From: JACCZR01 sp035296565
GTDB taxonomy: Bacteria > Actinomycetota > Thermoleophilia > Solirubrobacterales > Thermoleophilaceae
Reading direction: 5' to 3'
NCBI GenBank assembly: GCA_035296565.1
Contig: DATHAQ010000047.1
Location: 1-64,000, forward strand
DNA: 64,000 bases
The translations under genes and the position numbers were made by a program. The notes under the pieces are model-generated. The model did no database searches. It saw only the letters and a program-made list of their open reading frames with translations, and had not been told where the DNA came from. Below, in pieces: positions 23,836 to 34,500 of the stretch (its first letter is position 1; every line of letters begins with the position of its first letter).

Positions 23836-24735
23836 CTAAACGCGGAGGAAACGGCGCAGCGTGAGGCCGCTGCCGGCGGCGGACACCGCGACGCCGGCGA
23901 CGACGAGCAGCGCGACCAGCAGGGGATAGGCGATCGTGTCCGGCGTGGCGAAGAACTCCCAGCGGTGCGACATGGGCTCGAGGACCGACTCCTTGGCGAT
24001 GGTCAGGAGGAGCACGGCCAGGGCCACGCCGGCGAAGCCGACGATCACGCCTTCGATCATGAACGGCCAGCGGATGAACCAGTTGGTGGCGCCCACCAGG
24101 CGCATGACCTCCACCTCGCGGCGACGGGCGAAGATCGACAGGCGGATGGTGTTGGCGATCAGCGCGACCGAGGCGATCACCAGCAGCAGGGCGAGCCCAC
24201 CGGTCACAACCGTGACCAGGCCGGTCACCGACAGGATCTGCTCCGTGTCCTCCTCGCGGTAGCGCACCTCGTCGATCGCGGTCAGCTGCGGCTCGCGCGC
24301 GCCGTCGGGACCCTTGGGGGCCAGGCGGTCGACGATGCGGCCCACGTCGTCGGCCTTCTCGGGCACGATCCGGAACGAGGCGGGCAGCGGGTTGGTTCCC
24401 AGCAGCTCGGAGCCCTCCCGGAAGGCCCGCGGATTCTTCTCGCGGGCGCGGGCCAGGGCCTCGTCCTTGGAGACGAAGTCGACGGAGCGCACGTTGGCCG
24501 TCCGCTCGATCGCGCGCTGCGCCGACTGGCGCTCGGCGTCCGAGGCGCCATCGGCCACGTAGACGTCGACCACCACGCGCTCGCGGACGTCGCTCGCGGC
24601 GCCCATGGTGGCCTGCACGACCGGGATGAAGACCCCGAGCACCAACGCGGTGATCAGCACGGTGAGCATCGCCGCGAGCGCGGGCGCCGAGCTGCGCCGC
24701 AGGCCGCGTAGGGCCTCCTTGAAGAAGAACATCAC
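23836..24735 (-). CDS. ftsX: Cell-division protein FtsX
   Basis: 299 aa. One N-terminal span (SAPALAAMLTVLITALVLGVF), an extracytoplasmic domain of ~130 residues containing VRSVDFVSKDEALARAREKN, then three C-terminal spans with FARRREVEVMRLVGATNWFIRWPF, the FtsX/permease signature. With FtsE it forms an ABC-like complex that controls peptidoglycan hydrolases at the septum. Starts at GTG 24735 directly next to the ftsE stop (ATG 24732 is an alternative). Confidence 0.95.
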   Translation of the reverse strand: MMFFFKEALRGLRRSSAPALAAMLTVLITALVLGVFIPVVQATMGAASDVRERVVVDVYVADGASDAERQSAQRAIERTANVRSVDFVSKDEALARAREKNPRAFREGSELLGTNPLPASFRIVPEKADDVGRIVDRLAPKGPDGAREPQLTAIDEVRYREEDTEQILSVTGLVTVVTGGLALLLVIASVALIANTIRLSIFARRREVEVMRLVGATNWFIRWPFMIEGVIVGFAGVALAVLLLTIAKESVLEPMSHRWEFFATPDTIAYPLLVALLVVAGVAVSAAGSGLTLRRFLRV

Positions 24736-25560
24736 CTAGCTCGAGATGCCCTGGGCGCCGATGCCAAGCTCGCCGCGCAGTCGAATGGCGAACTCGGTGG
24801 TGGACTCGTCGGGCCGGTAGAGACCCATCTGCTGGTCGCGGACCACGCGGCCCTCGCGCAGCTCCACCACGCGCCGGCGCATCTTGTCCACCATCTCCTT
24901 GTCGTGGGTGGCCACCACGACCGTGGTGCCGGTGCGGTTGATCCGGTAGATCAGCTGCATGATCCCGATGGAGGTCTCGGGATCGAGGTTGCCGGTGGGC
25001 TCGTCGGCCAGCAGCAGCGGCGGGTGGTTGACGAACGCGCGGGCGATGGACACGCGCTGCTGCTCGCCGCCCGACAGCTCGTCGGGGTAGGCGTGGAGCT
25101 TGGTCGAGAGGCCAACGAGGCGCAGGATGTCGGGCACCTTGCGGCGGATCTCGTCACGGCTCTCGCCGATCACCGCCAGCGAGTAGGCGACGTTGTCGTA
25201 GATCGTGCGGTTGGGCAGCAGCTTGTAGTCCTGGAACACCGTCCCGACGTTGCGCCGGAGCATCGGCACGCGCTTGCTCGTCACCTTGGACAGCGCCTTG
25301 CCGGCGATCAGCACCTCGCCCTCGTTGGGCTCGAGCTCCTTGAGGAGGAGGCGGATGCAGGTCGACTTGCCGCAGCCCGTGGGCCCCACCAGGAAGACGA
25401 ACTCTCCGCGGCCGATGCTCATCGAGGCGCGCTGGAGCCCCACGACGCCCCCGTCGTAGGCCTTCGTCACGCCCTTGAACTCGACGACCGGGACGGTCTT
25501 GATGACCGACGGAGCGGCTTCGGGCGCGCGTACGCGCATGCGTGTCGGGGCGGCGGCCAC
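24736..25560 (-). CDS. ftsE: Cell-division ATP-binding protein FtsE
   Basis: Up to 274 aa. Walker A GPTGCGKST, signature LSGGEQQRVSIARA, Walker B LLLADEPTGNLDPET, H-loop VVVATHDKEMVDK. VFQDYKLLPNRTIYDNVA is typical of FtsE. Compared with the usual ~230 aa it has a ~22-residue N-terminal and a ~25-residue C-terminal extension. The start is uncertain: GTG 25560, or ATG 25539; neither has a ribosome site. Partner of FtsX. Confidence 0.93.
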   Translation of the reverse strand: MAAAPTRMRVRAPEAAPSVIKTVPVVEFKGVTKAYDGGVVGLQRASMSIGRGEFVFLVGPTGCGKSTCIRLLLKELEPNEGEVLIAGKALSKVTSKRVPMLRRNVGTVFQDYKLLPNRTIYDNVAYSLAVIGESRDEIRRKVPDILRLVGLSTKLHAYPDELSGGEQQRVSIARAFVNHPPLLLADEPTGNLDPETSIGIMQLIYRINRTGTTVVVATHDKEMVDKMRRRVVELREGRVVRDQQMGLYRPDESTTEFAIRLRGELGIGAQGISS

Positions 25561-25617
25561 GGCGAGCGCCCATGTAAGCGGACAGGCCGCGCTTTTGGGA
25601 GGTTTGCAGCGTTTCTT

Positions 25618-26247
25618 TCAGGGGCGGAACCGCCACCGCGTGAGCAGGTCGCCCCCGCCCTCTACCAGTGAGAGCAGCTCCAGCTGAGGCGGCGGGTCCA
25701 GCTCCGGGCCCGCGACGATGGTGAGCGGATCCCGGCCCCCGACGAGTTGAGGGCTCAGTGTGAGGAACAGCTCGTCCACCAGCCCGAGATCCATCAGCGA
25801 GGAGTTCAGCGTCGGACCGCCCTCGCACAGGATCGACCGCACGCCGTGCTCGGCGCGCAGGAGCTCGACCAGAGCGACGGGGTCGTCGCCGACGATCGCG
25901 CCGGCCAAAGGGACGGCACCACTGCGGCTCACCACCGCCATGACCGGCTCGGCATCGAGGCCGCGGACCTGGCGGCGCGCGCGAGCCTCCTCGGTCTTGA
26001 TCACCCGGCCATAGCCTTCGGCTCTCACCGTGCCGGCACCGGCCATCACGCAGTCGACGCGCTCGCGGAGCCCGTGGAACAAAGCGTGGTCGGCCTCGCC
26101 GCCCAGGCCCGTCGTGCGTCCCTCCAACGTGGCGCGGCCGTCCACGCTGGCCACCATGTTCAGCGCGAGGTACGGCCCCTCGGGCGGAAAGCCCTCCAGA
26201 AGCTCTCCCACCTCCAGCTCTGCGGGATCGGGGAACAGCCGGCGCAC
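25618..26247 (-). CDS. RibD C-terminal-like (dihydrofolate reductase fold) reductase
   Basis: 209 aa. YLALNMVASVDGRATLEGRTTGLGG near residue 25-50, the NADPH site DCVMAGAGTVRAEGYGR and SILCEGGPTLNSSLMDLGLVDELFLTLSPQLVGG are the RibD reductase signature. The deaminase half of bifunctional RibD is absent. It may act in riboflavin, F420 or another pterin/deazaflavin route, or as a stand-alone reductase; no rib genes are adjacent. Start GTG 26247 is set by TAGTCT 7 nt upstream, which also gives the expected protein length. Confidence 0.8.
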   Translation of the reverse strand: MRRLFPDPAELEVGELLEGFPPEGPYLALNMVASVDGRATLEGRTTGLGGEADHALFHGLRERVDCVMAGAGTVRAEGYGRVIKTEEARARRQVRGLDAEPVMAVVSRSGAVPLAGAIVGDDPVALVELLRAEHGVRSILCEGGPTLNSSLMDLGLVDELFLTLSPQLVGGRDPLTIVAGPELDPPPQLELLSLVEGGGDLLTRWRFRP

Positions 26248-26254
26248 GCCCGCG

Positions 26255-26260
26255 AGACTA
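26255..26260 (-). promoter_or_regulatory. -10 box TAGTCT, 7 nt before the RibD-like GTG
   Basis: Minus strand TAGTCT, CGCGGGC, GTG at 26247. No ribosome-binding site between. Confidence 0.55.
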
Positions 26261-26350
26261 GGGCGTGAGCTTTTGCGCCCTGGTGTGTTCCAGGGTCGAG
26301 CGCCCACTGTGGACGCTCGCCGCCGCTATCCCGATACTGAGACCTCAAGG

Positions 26351-27673
26351 ATGACGCCAAAGAGCCTCCTCGCCCCGGCCCGACTGGCCGGTGTCCCCCT
26401 TCTGCGCTCCCAGAGCGACGAGCGGCTGGTGGACCTCGTCCGCGCCGGCAACGACGCGGCCTTCGAGGCGATCGTGGCGCGCTACCGGCGGCCGCTGCTG
26501 CGCTACTGCACGCGCATGCTGTCCGACGAGCGCGCCGAGGACGTCGTCCAGCAGGCCTTCCTGCGCGCGCTGGCGGCGATGCGCCGCGACGAGCGCCCGC
26601 TCGACCTCAAGCCCTGGCTCTACACCATCGCCCACAACGCCGCGCTGAACGCCCTGCGCGAGCGCTCCCTGCCGAGCGACTCCCTGGAGGAGGAGATCGA
26701 CGGCGTCGAGCGCCCCGAGCAGGCCTTCGAGCGACGCGAGGGGCTGCGCTCGGTGATCGCTGCCGTGGGCGCGCTGCCCCAGCGCCAGCGCGACGCCCTG
26801 GTGCTGCGCGAGCTCGAGGGCCGCAGCTACGACGAGATCGCGCGCGAGCTCGGTGTCAGCGACGGCGCCGTGCGCCAGCTGCTCAACCGCGCGCGCACCA
26901 CCCTGCGGGCCGGCTTCACGGCGATCACCCCCACGGCCCTGCTCCTTCGCATCCCGCTCGAGGCCGACGAGCCGCTGGCCGACCGCATCGCCGAGCTGAC
27001 AATGGCCTCGGCCGGCCTGGGCACGGTGGCCGCCAAGGCCGCCGCCGGCGCGTTGGTCGCCGGAGCGGTGATCGGCGGCATCGCCGCGGCGCCCGAGACG
27101 GTCGGCGACCCCCGGCGACCCCCGGCACACGGCGCGGTGGCTGATGCTCGTGACGAGGTGGCGGCCGCGGTCGCCGACGACGAGCACGGCTCACCGGCCT
27201 CAAGGGACCGAAGCCGCGACGCGGGCCCGAACGCCGACGGCGACCGGAGCGCTGGCCTGAGCGGCGACTCCCTCGGCGGCGGCGACGACCGCAGCGGCAG
27301 CTCGGGCGCGGACAGCGCCGACGACGATCCCTCGGCCCCCGGCGACGACTCGGGCCCCAGCGACTCCAGCGGCCCCGGCCCCGGCGGGGACGACAGCTCC
27401 GGTTCCAGCGGACCGGGCTCGGGCGACGTCTCCAGCGGCGACTCCTCGGGGCCGGGCAGCGGGGACGACGCCGCTCGCGTGGACGACAACTCGGGCAGCG
27501 GCTCCTCGGGCTCGGGCTCCTCGGGCAGCGGCTCCTCGGACTCGGGCTCCTCGGGCAGCGTCTCCTCGGGCTCCTCGGGCAGCGGCTCCTCGGGCTCCGA
27601 CTCGTCCGGTTCGGGCGTCAGCGGATCGGGCAGCGGCGAGGACCGCTCCGGGCCCTCGGGCGACGCCTACTAG
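26351..27673 (+). CDS. ECF sigma factor with membrane segment and Ser/Gly/Asp-rich tail
   Basis: 440 aa. Sigma region 2 at about 22-95 (DLVRAGNDAAFEAIVARYRRPLLRY, AEDVVQQAFLRAL, KPWLYTIAHNAALN) and region 4 at about 130-185 (LPQRQRDALVLRELEG, YDEIARELGVSDGAVRQLLNRARTTL). Then a hydrophobic segment at about 228-247 (AAKAAAGALVAGAVIGGIAA) and a ~190-residue low-complexity tail of Ser, Gly, Asp and Pro. If the segment spans the membrane, the tail is outside, so a built-in sensor or anti-sigma-like anchor is possible (inference). No separate anti-sigma gene is adjacent. Confidence 0.85.
   Translation: MTPKSLLAPARLAGVPLLRSQSDERLVDLVRAGNDAAFEAIVARYRRPLLRYCTRMLSDERAEDVVQQAFLRALAAMRRDERPLDLKPWLYTIAHNAALNALRERSLPSDSLEEEIDGVERPEQAFERREGLRSVIAAVGALPQRQRDALVLRELEGRSYDEIARELGVSDGAVRQLLNRARTTLRAGFTAITPTALLLRIPLEADEPLADRIAELTMASAGLGTVAAKAAAGALVAGAVIGGIAAAPETVGDPRRPPAHGAVADARDEVAAAVADDEHGSPASRDRSRDAGPNADGDRSAGLSGDSLGGGDDRSGSSGADSADDDPSAPGDDSGPSDSSGPGPGGDDSSGSSGPGSGDVSSGDSSGPGSGDDAARVDDNSGSGSSGSGSSGSGSSDSGSSGSVSSGSSGSGSSGSDSSGSGVSGSGSGEDRSGPSGDAY
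27490..27612 (+). repeat. Short degenerate repeats encoding the Ser-Gly tail
   Basis: Reiterated units of about 12 nt close to GGCTCCTCGGGC lie in frame inside the ECF sigma gene and encode GSSGS-type repeats. This is coding low complexity and a likely hotspot for length change by slippage. Confidence 0.7.
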
Positions 27674-27682
27674 GCGGCGCCT

Positions 27683-28663
27683 CTAAGAGCCGATCGCGAC
27701 CATGCGCTCGATCGGCACCCGGGCCCGCTCGGCGAGCTCCGGGTCTACCCGCACCTCGGGGCGCAGGTCGCGCAGGCAGTCACGCAGCTTGGGCAGCGTG
27801 ATCATCTTCATGAATTGACAGACGGCCGCCCGATTGGCCGGCACGAAGCTCTTGTCCGGGTTCTCGGCCTCGAGCGGATGGAGCATCCCGGTCTCGGTGG
27901 CCACGATGAAAGTGTCCGCGTCGGACTCGCGGGCGTGGCGGAGCATGCCCCCGGTGGAGAGCATGTGCGTGCTCTCGGTGTCCACGTCGCCGGCGGCGAC
28001 GTACTCCATCACCGAGGTCGAGCAGCCGCACTCGGGATGGATGAGGAAGTCCGCGCCGGGATGGCGCTCGCGGACGTCGGCGATGTCGCTCGGGCGGATG
28101 CCCGCGTGCACGTGGCACTCGCCGGTCCAGACGTGCATGCGCCGACCGGTGATCCGCTCCACGTATGCCCCCAGGAACATGTCGGGGCCGAACAGGATCT
28201 CCACGTCGTCGCCGTGCTCGCGCCGGATGTGCTCGACCACCTGCACGGCGTTCGAGGACGTGCAGCAGTAGTCGGTCTCCGCCTTGACCTCGGCGGTCGT
28301 GTTCACGTACATGACCACCACCGCGCCGGGGTGCTGGGCCTTCCAGGCCCGCAGCTCGTCGGCGGTGATCGAGTCGGCCAGCGAGCAGCCGGCCTCCAGG
28401 TCCGGAAGCAGGACCTTCTTCTCGGGCGACAGGATCGAGGCCGTCTCGGCCATGAAGTGCACACCGCAGAAGGCGATGACCTCGGAGTCGGCCTCGGCCG
28501 CTTGGCGGGACAGGCCGAGCGAGTCGCCCACGAAGTGCGCGACGTCCTGGACCTCCGGCACCTGGTAGTTGTGCGCGAGGATGACCGCGTCGCGCTCCTC
28601 GGCGAGGGCGCTGACCTCTTCCTTGAGCGCAGGAGTGTTCTCGAGCGTCAGCAGGTCCGGCAT
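27683..28663 (-). CDS. nadA: Quinolinate synthase NadA
   Basis: 326 aa. DAVILAHNYQVPEVQDVAHFVGDS at the N-terminus, VIAFCGVHFMAETA, PDLEAGCSLADS, YVNTTAEVKAETDYCCTSSNA, WTGECHVHAGI and HPECGCS are NadA signatures; three of the Cys bind the 4Fe-4S cluster. It condenses iminoaspartate with dihydroxyacetone phosphate to quinolinate in NAD synthesis. ATG 28663 is preferred over an upstream ATG (28699) because GAGAGG stands just before it. Follows nadC; nadB is not between or beside them. Confidence 0.95.
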   Translation of the reverse strand: MPDLLTLENTPALKEEVSALAEERDAVILAHNYQVPEVQDVAHFVGDSLGLSRQAAEADSEVIAFCGVHFMAETASILSPEKKVLLPDLEAGCSLADSITADELRAWKAQHPGAVVVMYVNTTAEVKAETDYCCTSSNAVQVVEHIRREHGDDVEILFGPDMFLGAYVERITGRRMHVWTGECHVHAGIRPSDIADVRERHPGADFLIHPECGCSTSVMEYVAAGDVDTESTHMLSTGGMLRHARESDADTFIVATETGMLHPLEAENPDKSFVPANRAAVCQFMKMITLPKLRDCLRDLRPEVRVDPELAERARVPIERMVAIGS

Positions 28664-28722
28664 GTTTCGCACCTCTCTCGGTGTCGAAATGACGCGCATG
28701 GGGCACGCGCTGTACAGCGAGT

Positions 28723-29541
28723 CTAGCGCCGCTCGAGCGCCATGCTCAAATCAAGTGCCGGAGCCGAGTGGGTCAGGGCCCCGACGCTCACGAAGTCCAC
28801 CCCCGTCGCCGCGATCGCGCCCACGGTCTCCAGGGTGACTCCGCCCGAGGCCTCGAGCTCCGCCCGGCCCGCTGTCAGCGCAACCGCCTCGCGCAGCTGC
28901 TCCGGCGCCATGTTGTCGAGCAGGACGCGCGCCGCCCCGGCATCGAGCGCCTCCCGCAGCTCCTCCAGGTCCCGGCACTCGACCTCGACCAGCATGCCGT
29001 CAGGCGCCCCCTCCTGAGCGGCGCGGACCGCGGCCGCGACCCCGTCGGCCGACGCGACGTGGTTCTCCTTGATCAGCACGGCGTCCCACAGGCCGTGGCG
29101 GTGGCTCATGCCGCCGCCGACTACCACGGCCGCCTTCTCGAGCTCCCGCATCCCAGGCGTCGTCTTGCGGGTGTCGAGGATGCGCGCACCCGTGCCCTCG
29201 ACCGCCGCGACGTAGCGGGCGGTCAGCGTGGCCACGCCCGACAGCCGGCCCAGCAGGTTCAGCGCCGTGCGCTCTCCGGACAGCAAGGGCGCCGCGGGGC
29301 CCTCGACGGTCGCCACCGGCCCGCCCTCGCGCCACTGCCCCTCCTCGGCCAGGGGCTCCCAACGCAGGGCCGCGTCGAGCCGGCGAAACACCTCCCCGGC
29401 CGTTTCCATTCCGGCGATGACACCCGGCGCCTTCTGCTCTATCCGAGCCCGCGCCCGCGCGGCGTCGGGAACCACGAGCTGCGTCGTGACGTCGCCGCCA
29501 CCTACGTCCTCGGCGAGTGCTCGATCGATCAGGTCCCCCAC
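28723..29541 (-). CDS. nadC: Nicotinate-nucleotide pyrophosphorylase NadC
   Basis: 272 aa. DVGGGDVTTQLVVP, GERTALNLLGRLSGVATLT, ILDTRKTTPGMRELEKAAV and GGGMSHRHGLWDAVLIKENH are the quinolinate phosphoribosyltransferase motifs, and the C-terminal VLLDNMAPEQLREAV and EASGGVTLETV complete the barrel. It turns quinolinate and PRPP into nicotinate mononucleotide. Start GTG 29541 is chosen because TACTGT lies 7 nt upstream and family proteins begin here. Upstream of nadA, same direction, 59-nt gap. Confidence 0.95.
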   Translation of the reverse strand: MGDLIDRALAEDVGGGDVTTQLVVPDAARARARIEQKAPGVIAGMETAGEVFRRLDAALRWEPLAEEGQWREGGPVATVEGPAAPLLSGERTALNLLGRLSGVATLTARYVAAVEGTGARILDTRKTTPGMRELEKAAVVVGGGMSHRHGLWDAVLIKENHVASADGVAAAVRAAQEGAPDGMLVEVECRDLEELREALDAGAARVLLDNMAPEQLREAVALTAGRAELEASGGVTLETVGAIAATGVDFVSVGALTHSAPALDLSMALERR

Positions 29542-29548
29542 GCGGCCG

Positions 29549-29554
29549 ACAGTA
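29549..29554 (-). promoter_or_regulatory. -10 box TACTGT, 7 nt before the nadC GTG
   Basis: Minus strand TACTGT, CGGCCGC, GTG. Supports the short nadC start and a leaderless nadC-nadA transcript. Confidence 0.55.
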
Positions 29555-30060
29555 CTGGCCGCCAGACCGGGCGGGGCGGGCCCGAACGCACGCGCGCGAG
29601 CAGACGCGCGGGCCCTCCCCCGAAAAACGCTCAGCCGCCTGACGAGTCGGGCGACCGGCGTGCGTGCGCTGCGCACGACCCCGCGGCGCCCGGGCGCGCG
29701 GCGGGTCGGCGCGCACGCACGCTCCCTGCTCGAAAACCCTCAGCCGGCTGACGAGCTGGGCGAAGCAGGGCGCGACGTCGCGGTGACCGGGAAGAGCCGC
29801 GGCGCTCCACCCGCGGGTGGCAGCGGAAGCAACTTGCCCGCGCCCGAAGGGCGCGAGTGCAAGGAAGTTCCGCTGACAGGACCCGCGGCCGGGCGGCCCG
29901 GAGCCCAACCGGCCGGCGCCCGAGGGGCGCAGGAGCTCTGCGCACGCGCACACATCCCCTCAAAAACCCTCAGCCGCCTGACGAGTTGGGCGGGAGCAGG
30001 GCGCGACGTCGGGTCATGCGGGGAGCGTTACGGCGCCCCCACGCGCGGGTGGCCAAAGGC
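29555..30060. repeat. Non-coding gap between prfB and nadC with three palindromic elements and a ~95-bp direct repeat
   Basis: Copies of the TCAGCC(G/C)(G/C)CTGACGA element start at 29631, 29740 and 29970, each preceded by an A run. The blocks 29731-29825 and 29960-30055 align over about 95 bp, including GCAGGGCGCGACGTCG and CGCGGGTGGC. Between them are small hairpins such as GCGCCC-GAA-GGGCGC and GCGCCC-GAG-GGGCGC. No gene supported. Confidence 0.65.
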
Positions 30061-31178
30061 CTAGTCCGTAACAGCACCGCCCGAGCGCCGCAGCAACTCG
30101 GCTCGCACGAACTCGTCGAGATCCCCGTCCAGCACCCCCTGGGCGTTCCCCACCTCCACATTGGTCCGGTGATCCTTGACCATGGTGTACGGGTGCAGCA
30201 CGTAGGAGCGAATCTGGGAGCCCCAGGCCACGTCCTGGGCGTCACCCTTCTCGCGGGCCATCTCCTCACGGCGCCGCTGCTCCTCGAGCTCGACCAGCTT
30301 GGCCTTCAGCATCGCCATGGCGGTCGTCTTGTTGGCCGACTGCGAGCGCTCGTTCTGACACTGGACCACCACACCCGTGGGCTTGTGGGTGATGCGCACG
30401 GCCGAGTCGGTCTTGTTGACGTGCTGGCCGCCGGCGCCCGACGCGCGGTAGGTGTCGATCTGGAGGTCCTCGTCGTCGACCTGGACGTCGACGTCGCCCT
30501 CCACCAGCGGCGCCACCTCCAGGCCGGCGAAGGCGGTGTGACGGCGTGAGGCGGCGTCAAAGGGCGAGATGCGCACCAGCCGGTGCACACCCTTCTCGGC
30601 CGAGAACAGCCCGTAGGCGTTCTCGCCGCGAGCCAGGAAGGTGGCCGACTTGATGCCCGCCTCCTCTCCGGGGCTGGCCTCCTTCATCTCGGTCTTCATT
30701 CCGCGCCGCTCGGCCCAGCGGAGCTCGGTGCGCAGAAGCATCTCGGCCCAGTCCTGGGAATCGGTGCCGCCGGCGCCGGCGTTGACGGTGACCATCGCGT
30801 CGCCGGAGTCGTAACGCCCCCCGAACAACCGCCCCTCCTCGAGCTCGGCCAGCCGCTCGCCGACCGAGCGCCGCGTCTCGTCCAGCTCGCCGGCGATCGA
30901 CTCGTCCTCGGCGGCCATCTCCTCGAGGGCCTCGAGATCCTCGATGTCGCTCTTGAGCGAGCCGAAGGCCTCGACGCGCTTGCTCAGCTGGGCGTGCTCG
31001 GAGGAGACCCGGGCGGCGCGCTCGGAGTCGTCCCAGAAGCCCGGGGTCTGCATCTCCTGCTCCAGCGCATCGCGGCGCTCGGTCAGGTCGGCGGGGTCAA
31101 AGAGAGTCCGTGAGCAGCTTCAGCTGGTCACGGAGCGCCTCGGCGTGAAGGGAACGAGTGTCCTCCGACGGTCGTCCG

Positions 31179-31189
<11 letters not shown>
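30061..31189 (-). CDS. prfB: Peptide chain release factor 2, with programmed +1 frameshift
   Basis: Two overlapping frames. The first starts at ATG 31189 and reads 30 codons to CTT-TGA (TGA at 31099-31097); after +1 slippage at CTTTGAC the second frame continues D-P-A-D-L-T-E-R-R to 30061, giving 375 aa. The product has the RF2-type SPF anticodon-like motif (about 208-210) and GGQ (about 253-255) that releases peptides at UGA/UAA. The stop at codon 31 lets RF2 regulate its own synthesis. The ATG overlaps the end of secA by 11 nt. The stimulatory Shine-Dalgarno-like sequence is weak (ACGGA). Confidence 0.95.
31096..31102 (-). promoter_or_regulatory. RF2 programmed frameshift site CTTTGAC
   Basis: Minus-strand CTT TGA C, the canonical slippery Leu codon and UGA of bacterial prfB. 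Zero frame ends at the TGA; +1 frame continues GAC into the conserved RF2 body. Confidence 0.92.
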
Positions 31190-34037
<2,848 letters not shown>

Positions 34038-34045
34038 GGGTTCCT

Positions 34046-34051
34046 ACGGTA
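34046..34051 (-). promoter_or_regulatory. -10 box TACCGT, 8 nt before the secA ATG
   Basis: Minus strand TACCGT, AGGAACCC, ATG. AGGAA could also be a weak ribosome site, so leadered translation from an upstream promoter is possible too. Confidence 0.45.
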
Positions 34052-34101
34052 GCGGCGCTGAGCGGGCTGGGCGAGCGCCGAACTGCCCCGGAGCTCGTCC
34101 T

Positions 34102-34443
34102 CTAGGGGGGTGAGGCTCCCGGCTGGACGCGCATCGCGTCACGGCGCCTGCGGCGCTTGTCACGGTGCCGCTTGACCTGGCGTGCGAGGTCCTCGGTCAT
34201 GAGGTTGATGGAGTGCTTCATGTCTTCCGAGCGCTCGCGAGCACGCAGCGTCACGCCCTTCAGGTGGAGGGTGCCCTCGGCCACCTTCGAGTCGCGGATC
34301 GCCGGGTTGCGCTCCTCCCACAGCTCGATCTCGCACTCGGCGAGCGAGGAGACCTGGCGGGAGACCTTGTCGAGCTTTCGCTCGAGCCGGTCGCGGTACT
34401 CATCCTTGACGGCCACGTTGCGCCCCTTCACGTCGATGCGCAT
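34102..34443 (-). CDS. hpf: Ribosome hibernation promoting factor, short form
   Basis: 113 aa. MRIDVKGRNVAVKDEYRDRLERKLDKVSRQV and the later EGTLHLKGVTLRARERSEDMKHSINLMTEDLARQVKRHRDKR match the Hpf/YfiA N-terminal domain. The C-terminal dimerisation domain of long HPF is missing. It inactivates idle 70S ribosomes. ATG 34443 has GAGGGGAGA upstream and a TACCAT box at 34476-34481, so unlike its neighbours it is leadered. Confidence 0.9.
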   Translation of the reverse strand: MRIDVKGRNVAVKDEYRDRLERKLDKVSRQVSSLAECEIELWEERNPAIRDSKVAEGTLHLKGVTLRARERSEDMKHSINLMTEDLARQVKRHRDKRRRRRDAMRVQPGASPP

Positions 34444-34475
34444 GCGTCTCCCCTCTGAGTTTGTTGCGTCCGGCG

Positions 34476-34481
34476 ATGGTA
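34476..34481 (-). promoter_or_regulatory. -10 box TACCAT of a leadered hpf transcript
   Basis: Minus strand TACCAT lies 32 nt before the hpf ATG, leaving room for the GAGGGGAGA ribosome site. No good -35 at 17 nt. Confidence 0.45.
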
Positions 34482-34500
34482 CGCCCCTCGGCAACCCGCG

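Noticed and set aside
27490..27612. Closely spaced short repeats that could look like a CRISPR or VNTR array
   Set aside because: Units are ~12 nt, in frame, and encode a Ser-Gly tail of the ECF sigma factor; no spacers of uniform length and no cas genes.
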